Assembly (NCBI GenBank): GCA_002396385.1
Contig: DGTD01000089.1
Span: 1 to 11,653 of the forward strand
From: Bacteroidales bacterium UBA4345
Lineage (GTDB): Bacteria; Bacteroidota; Bacteroidia; Bacteroidales; Paludibacteraceae
Length of the DNA stretch: 11,653 bases
Direction of reading: 5' to 3'
Shown here: positions 8,393 to 11,653 of the stretch, in pieces
Layout: every line of letters begins with the position of its first letter
Position numbering within the stretch: position 1 is the stretch's first letter
The notes under the pieces: model-generated
Told to the model about the DNA's origin: nothing
Seen by the model: only the letters and a program-made list of their open reading frames with translations
Databases searched by the model: none
Translations under genes and position numbers: made by a program

Positions 8393-8400
8393 CAAATATA
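8393..8400 (-). promoter_or_regulatory. -7 promoter element for the lipoprotein gene
   Basis: On the minus strand, TATATTTG matches the Bacteroidales -7 element TAnnTTTG exactly and lies 13 bp before the ATG. I see no clear TTTG at the -33 position. The start site would leave a leader of only a few bases. Confidence 0.5.
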
Positions 8401-8496
8401 GTTCTTTCTCTCTTGTCGTTAGGCTTAGTTTTGCTCATTTTGCGGAAAATTCACCCTTTCCCTTAAGTGTTGTTAATAAGTTCTTTTACGAAAGTT

Positions 8497-8527
8497 TTTG
8501 AAATTAGATAATAATCGTTTAATTTAG
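8497..8527 (+). promoter_or_regulatory. Possible promoter of the right-hand giant gene
   Basis: TTTG at 8497-8500, a 19-nt spacer, then TAATTTAG at 8520-8527, one mismatch from TAnnTTTG. It would give a leader of about 115 nt. AT-rich sequence makes chance matches common, so this is tentative. Confidence 0.3.
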
Positions 8528-8564
8528 CAAATTTGATAAAAGTATCTTGTATTATAGGGTTATA

Positions 8565-8619
8565 GTGCTGAGTTTTAGTTTTTGTGTTTGGCTTTAACCA
8601 AAAATGCTCAACTTAGTGT
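8565..8619 (+). other. Long imperfect hairpin in the leader of the giant gene
   Basis: The outer stem pairs 8565-8574 with 8610-8619 (10 bp, four G-U). After an internal loop, TTTTTG (8579-8584) pairs with CAAAAA (8599-8604), and GTT (8586-8588) with AAC (8596-8598) past one bulged base. The apical loop is 7 nt. No T-run follows, so it is not a terminator. It ends 30 nt before the ATG at 8650. It could be a regulatory or stabilising leader structure, or chance in AT-rich DNA. Confidence 0.35.
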
Positions 8620-8649
8620 CTAATAGTGAAAAACAAAAAGATTTATATA

Positions 8650-11600
8650 ATGAATAAAAAGGTAAATAGGGTGGGAGTTGGCATCCTCCGGTTTATTGCT
8701 GCTATCACTTTGCTCGGTGCACCTTCGTTGGCATCGGGGCAATGTGTTGTAGGTGGCACGAACTTTGACGTCGCAGGGTCTTCTTTGTTTGATCCAAAAT
8801 TGACGGACGACGAGGATGGCTGGCTAAATGAAGATGTAGCTGACTTGCTTTCCGCAGAATGTGGTAAGTCATGTACTTACTATGAACCAGTGTTTAAAGG
8901 AAAACAGTTAGGGCTCCCTTCTAATACGATGAGTGCTGCTGGCAATCTGCCACAAACAAGTGCCACCGAGAAGGTATATAATCCTGCAACTTCCAAACAA
9001 CAGGTTAGTGTTATTACGGCCAATCCTAAATTGATTAGCTCATATTTTACTAATCTGGAAGGACAAAACATGATGGTGAACATTGGTTTCCCTCATAGTG
9101 TACCTGTATACACCTATTCGTTAACTGGTTTGGAACCAGGTTCTACGGTTACCTTTACGTGCGATGTGTATAATCTGTTGGATCCTTCTGTTTTTGCCTA
9201 TCTTTATAAGCAAGGTGTTGGACAAAATGACTTGAAGTATGGTAATTATAGCTACAATACAAGTCAAAAGTCATTTAATGGTAATACCATGAAGGTGGGT
9301 ATTGGCTCTAATTTAAAGCCAAATGGCGAGGTAGATTACAATATGATGATGTCAAAGGAAGTGGGTTATGGTTCTTCTACGAAACTGACTTTGAGTGCAA
9401 AAGTTGACGCTTACGGAAGCGCTACGTTTTATATCTGTCGGGGAAGTGATTGCCCTTCGTTACCTTTAGGTATTGACAATGTGAAAGTTGAAGGTTCTGT
9501 TAAACCTGTTATTGCATACTCTGGTAATCCTTGTGCGAAGATGGTCACTGCTGTGAAATTGAAACAGAGTTATCCGGAAGGTACTACATATTCATGGAGT
9601 GAATCAAAGACGGGTACAAAAGGAAACGAGTCTGTATTCAAGTTTGAACCTCAAGAGAAAAATACAGATTACACGGTTAATGTGTCTGTAACGTTGCCAG
9701 GTGGCTGTAAGGCATCTTCAGGCTCGCCAGTAACGATTACTACAGGTGACTGTTGTACCGATGCTAACGGTAATCCGATGGCTATTACTAACATTGTGTA
9801 TGACGACTTTGGACAATTTGTGTCTCCTACTAAATATGAATATACTGATGAAAAATTCGTAACTCATACAGTTACTATTCCTAATTCTCAGCTGATGTAT
9901 ACGGAGGATAAGGATAACATCCCTTTTGTTAAAGCTTATCTTGCGGGTAGCGCGATTAAACTAACCCCAATTCCTTCTACTGGTGGTACGGGTATTTGGA
10001 GTGGTCAATATGCGGTTTCGAATCAAAATCCATATTCAAAGGGTGTACAGACCGATTACTCAGGAAAAAAATCAGGTTGTATGTTGCTGATGGATTTGGG
10101 ACAGGTATGTACAGACGTTTTGTATGAACGGAAGATTGATGGGTTGTGTCAGGGTAAGGAAATAACCTTTGGTACTGCCTTTGCTGCAATTAACCAAAAT
10201 CCGAACGGAGGCCCTGTTGGTAAACTTAGTATACAACTCCTTAAGGATGGAGATACAAAGCCTTTCTACGAAGTAACTAAAGAATTAACTGGTAGAGAAG
10301 GTTGGCAATGGGCCGGTGATAAGTTTGAATTAGATGAAGATGTTAGCAGTGTGACTCTTCGTGTTGTAAATTTGACCCAGCCTTGTTCGGGTGATGGTAT
10401 AGCTGACTATGCTATTGATGATATCACGTTCCAGGTATGTACTCCTCCTGATGTGGACGTGTCTTCTTCTCTTACTGCAGAACAGTTGCTGGATTTGTGT
10501 ACCGATAATCCGCTTACTTTGAGTGCCGATATTACCGACGATGCAAAGAAGTTCTATGGATCTAGTATAGCATATCTTTTCCAGTATACTTACCAAAATC
10601 CTACCGAAGTTGATGAAAATGATATAGAATGGCATGATTTGGCCCTTTCTGGAGGTGAATCAATATTAGACAAAGGTGAATATACTATAGAGAAGCCTGC
10701 TGATCATGCTGCCTTCTCGGTTCTTGCTGATGGCGAGGAAAAGAATATCTATTTCCGTGTTGTAATTGGTGAACGCAATTATCTCCAAAATAAGCGCAGT
10801 ATATGGGAAAAGATGAGTGCCACATCTCCGTGCCGTGCGGTGTCAATTTCTTCTATCCCAATTATCGCGGCTTTAAATTGTGCGGCTTGTACTGAACCAA
10901 ATGATATAGAGTTTATAAATGTAGATACGAAAAAAGCAGTTAAATCTGTAAAACTCTGTAAGGGAGAAAGCGTTACTCTTACTACTAATAATTTAGTCCC
11001 TTCTGATCCAGAAATGATTATGTCAAACGATTTCAAGGGATTTACTATAGAATGGTATAAGGATGATGCAGTTCAAAAATCTCTTTCTAGCAGCCCTATT
11101 GAATCTGCTATCAGCAATACTATCACTTATGGAGATAACGACAAGGCTGGTAAGACGATTTGGAAGGTTCGCGCATCAGACCCTGATTTCCCAGAGTCTT
11201 CAAAATGTATAAAGGAGGCCGAAATCGTTGTTGAATTCCTAGAACAGCCAAAAGTTGAAAACTTGACTTTCGAGTTCTGCGAGGGTCAGCCTGGTGCTAC
11301 CGATGTGCTTCCAACTGCAGGTGCTGGAGAAAAATACACATATTATCAAGATTTGAAAGATTTGTTCGCTGGTGTTGGTACGGCTAGTCCGGTTCAAGCT
11401 CCAAATTTCTCGACTCTGACTGCGGGTGTATACGAATTCCAGTACACATTGACCAGTGCGGACGGTTGCGTGAGCGAGCCTGCCTCAATCACCATTACGG
11501 TTAATGCAATACCAGAATATCAGGTTGATGCAATCGAACCGTTCTGTGCGAAACAGTCTACTGTTGCTGCACTGCCTGTCGCTGATGACGCCGGCAAGTA

Positions 11601-11653
11601 CAGCATAGAATGGACGCCAGCGGCAACGGCTGCCGACCTGAACGCATTAGACG
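8650..11653 (+). CDS. Giant secreted Ig-like/jelly-roll protein (3' end outside window)
   Basis: The frame runs from ATG at 8650 without a stop to the right edge, at least 1001 residues. The N-terminus MNKKVNRVGVGILRF, then a hydrophobic core ending near SLASG|QC (residues 26-32), is a signal peptidase I signal; the Cys is not in a good lipobox. Residues about 33-282 look like a jelly-roll (galactose-binding-like) domain ending in GIDNVKVEG. A PKD/Ig-like module with SWSESKTGTKG follows. A second jelly-roll-like domain (about 450-597) ends AIDDITFQVC. Ig-like modules then start at Cys770 (CKGESVTL), Cys877 (CEGQPGATDVLP) and Cys966 (CAKQSTVAALP). Many Cys suggest disulfides in an exported protein. 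Architecture is like large Bacteroidota T9SS cargo, and a C-terminal sorting domain is expected beyond the window but not seen. The function is unknown; adhesion or glycan binding is inference. Confidence 0.9.
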   Translation, partial: MNKKVNRVGVGILRFIAAITLLGAPSLASGQCVVGGTNFDVAGSSLFDPKLTDDEDGWLNEDVADLLSAECGKSCTYYEPVFKGKQLGLPSNTMSAAGNLPQTSATEKVYNPATSKQQVSVITANPKLISSYFTNLEGQNMMVNIGFPHSVPVYTYSLTGLEPGSTVTFTCDVYNLLDPSVFAYLYKQGVGQNDLKYGNYSYNTSQKSFNGNTMKVGIGSNLKPNGEVDYNMMMSKEVGYGSSTKLTLSAKVDAYGSATFYICRGSDCPSLPLGIDNVKVEGSVKPVIAYSGNPCAKMVTAVKLKQSYPEGTTYSWSESKTGTKGNESVFKFEPQEKNTDYTVNVSVTLPGGCKASSGSPVTITTGDCCTDANGNPMAITNIVYDDFGQFVSPTKYEYTDEKFVTHTVTIPNSQLMYTEDKDNIPFVKAYLAGSAIKLTPIPSTGGTGIWSGQYAVSNQNPYSKGVQTDYSGKKSGCMLLMDLGQVCTDVLYERKIDGLCQGKEITFGTAFAAINQNPNGGPVGKLSIQLLKDGDTKPFYEVTKELTGREGWQWAGDKFELDEDVSSVTLRVVNLTQPCSGDGIADYAIDDITFQVCTPPDVDVSSSLTAEQLLDLCTDNPLTLSADITDDAKKFYGSSIAYLFQYTYQNPTEVDENDIEWHDLALSGGESILDKGEYTIEKPADHAAFSVLADGEEKNIYFRVVIGERNYLQNKRSIWEKMSATSPCRAVSISSIPIIAALNCAACTEPNDIEFINVDTKKAVKSVKLCKGESVTLTTNNLVPSDPEMIMSNDFKGFTIEWYKDDAVQKSLSSSPIESAISNTITYGDNDKAGKTIWKVRASDPDFPESSKCIKEAEIVVEFLEQPKVENLTFEFCEGQPGATDVLPTAGAGEKYTYYQDLKDLFAGVGTASPVQAPNFSTLTAGVYEFQYTLTSADGCVSEPASITITVNAIPEYQVDAIEPFCAKQSTVAALPVADDAGKYSIEWTPAATAADLNALD

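Larger units (their letters stand above)
8380..8649. promoter_or_regulatory. Divergent intergenic region
   Basis: This 270-bp AT-rich gap separates the minus-strand lipoprotein gene from the plus-strand giant gene. It holds the lipoprotein -7 element at its left end, a possible plus-strand promoter (8497-8527), and a long imperfect hairpin (8565-8619). I saw no small ORF worth calling and no cobalamin-riboswitch B12 box on either strand. Confidence 0.7.

Noticed and set aside
8380..8649. Cobalamin riboswitch for the BtuG-like lipoprotein
   Set aside because: I searched for the conserved B12 box on both strands and found none. The lipoprotein's -7 element leaves almost no leader.

Overview
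The window looks like a chromosome segment of a gut-type Bacteroidales (phylum Bacteroidota). The evidence is a type IX secretion system (T9SS) type B C-terminal sorting domain, a lipoprotein with an acidic LES-like stretch after its lipobox Cys, Bacteroidales-type promoters (TTTG, about 20 nt, TAnnTTTG), and AT-rich translation starts without Shine-Dalgarno motifs. I cannot name a genus from the sequence alone.

Layout. (1) Positions 3-5582 (+) are the 3' part of a giant secreted protein. It has about 14 cysteine-paired HYR-type Ig-like modules, then divergent modules and Ig-like spacers, and ends in a T9SS type B sorting domain. A strong intrinsic terminator follows at 5603-5637. (2) Positions 5872-7194 (+) are metK, S-adenosylmethionine synthetase. 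It has its own well-matched promoter (5657-5689) and a leader of about 175 nt. That leader contains a SAM-II-riboswitch-like element (5706-5760), the most interesting regulatory signal here. A terminator hairpin at 7226-7265 closes metK. (3) Positions 7282-8379 (-), convergent with metK, encode a surface lipoprotein with a YncE/DUF5074-like beta-propeller. (4) Positions 8380-8649 are a divergent promoter region with a long imperfect hairpin in the leader of the right-hand gene. (5) Positions 8650 to the right edge (+) are the 5' part of a second giant secreted protein. It has a signal peptide, two jelly-roll-like domains and Ig-like modules, and is open for at least 1001 codons.

Two giant, cysteine-rich exported proteins therefore flank a housekeeping SAM synthetase and a surface lipoprotein. 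The outer genes probably belong to a T9SS-dependent adhesin or cell-surface family. No functional link between them and metK is evident. The best candidates for follow-up are the putative SAM-sensing metK leader and the higher-order A/B architecture of the HYR array.
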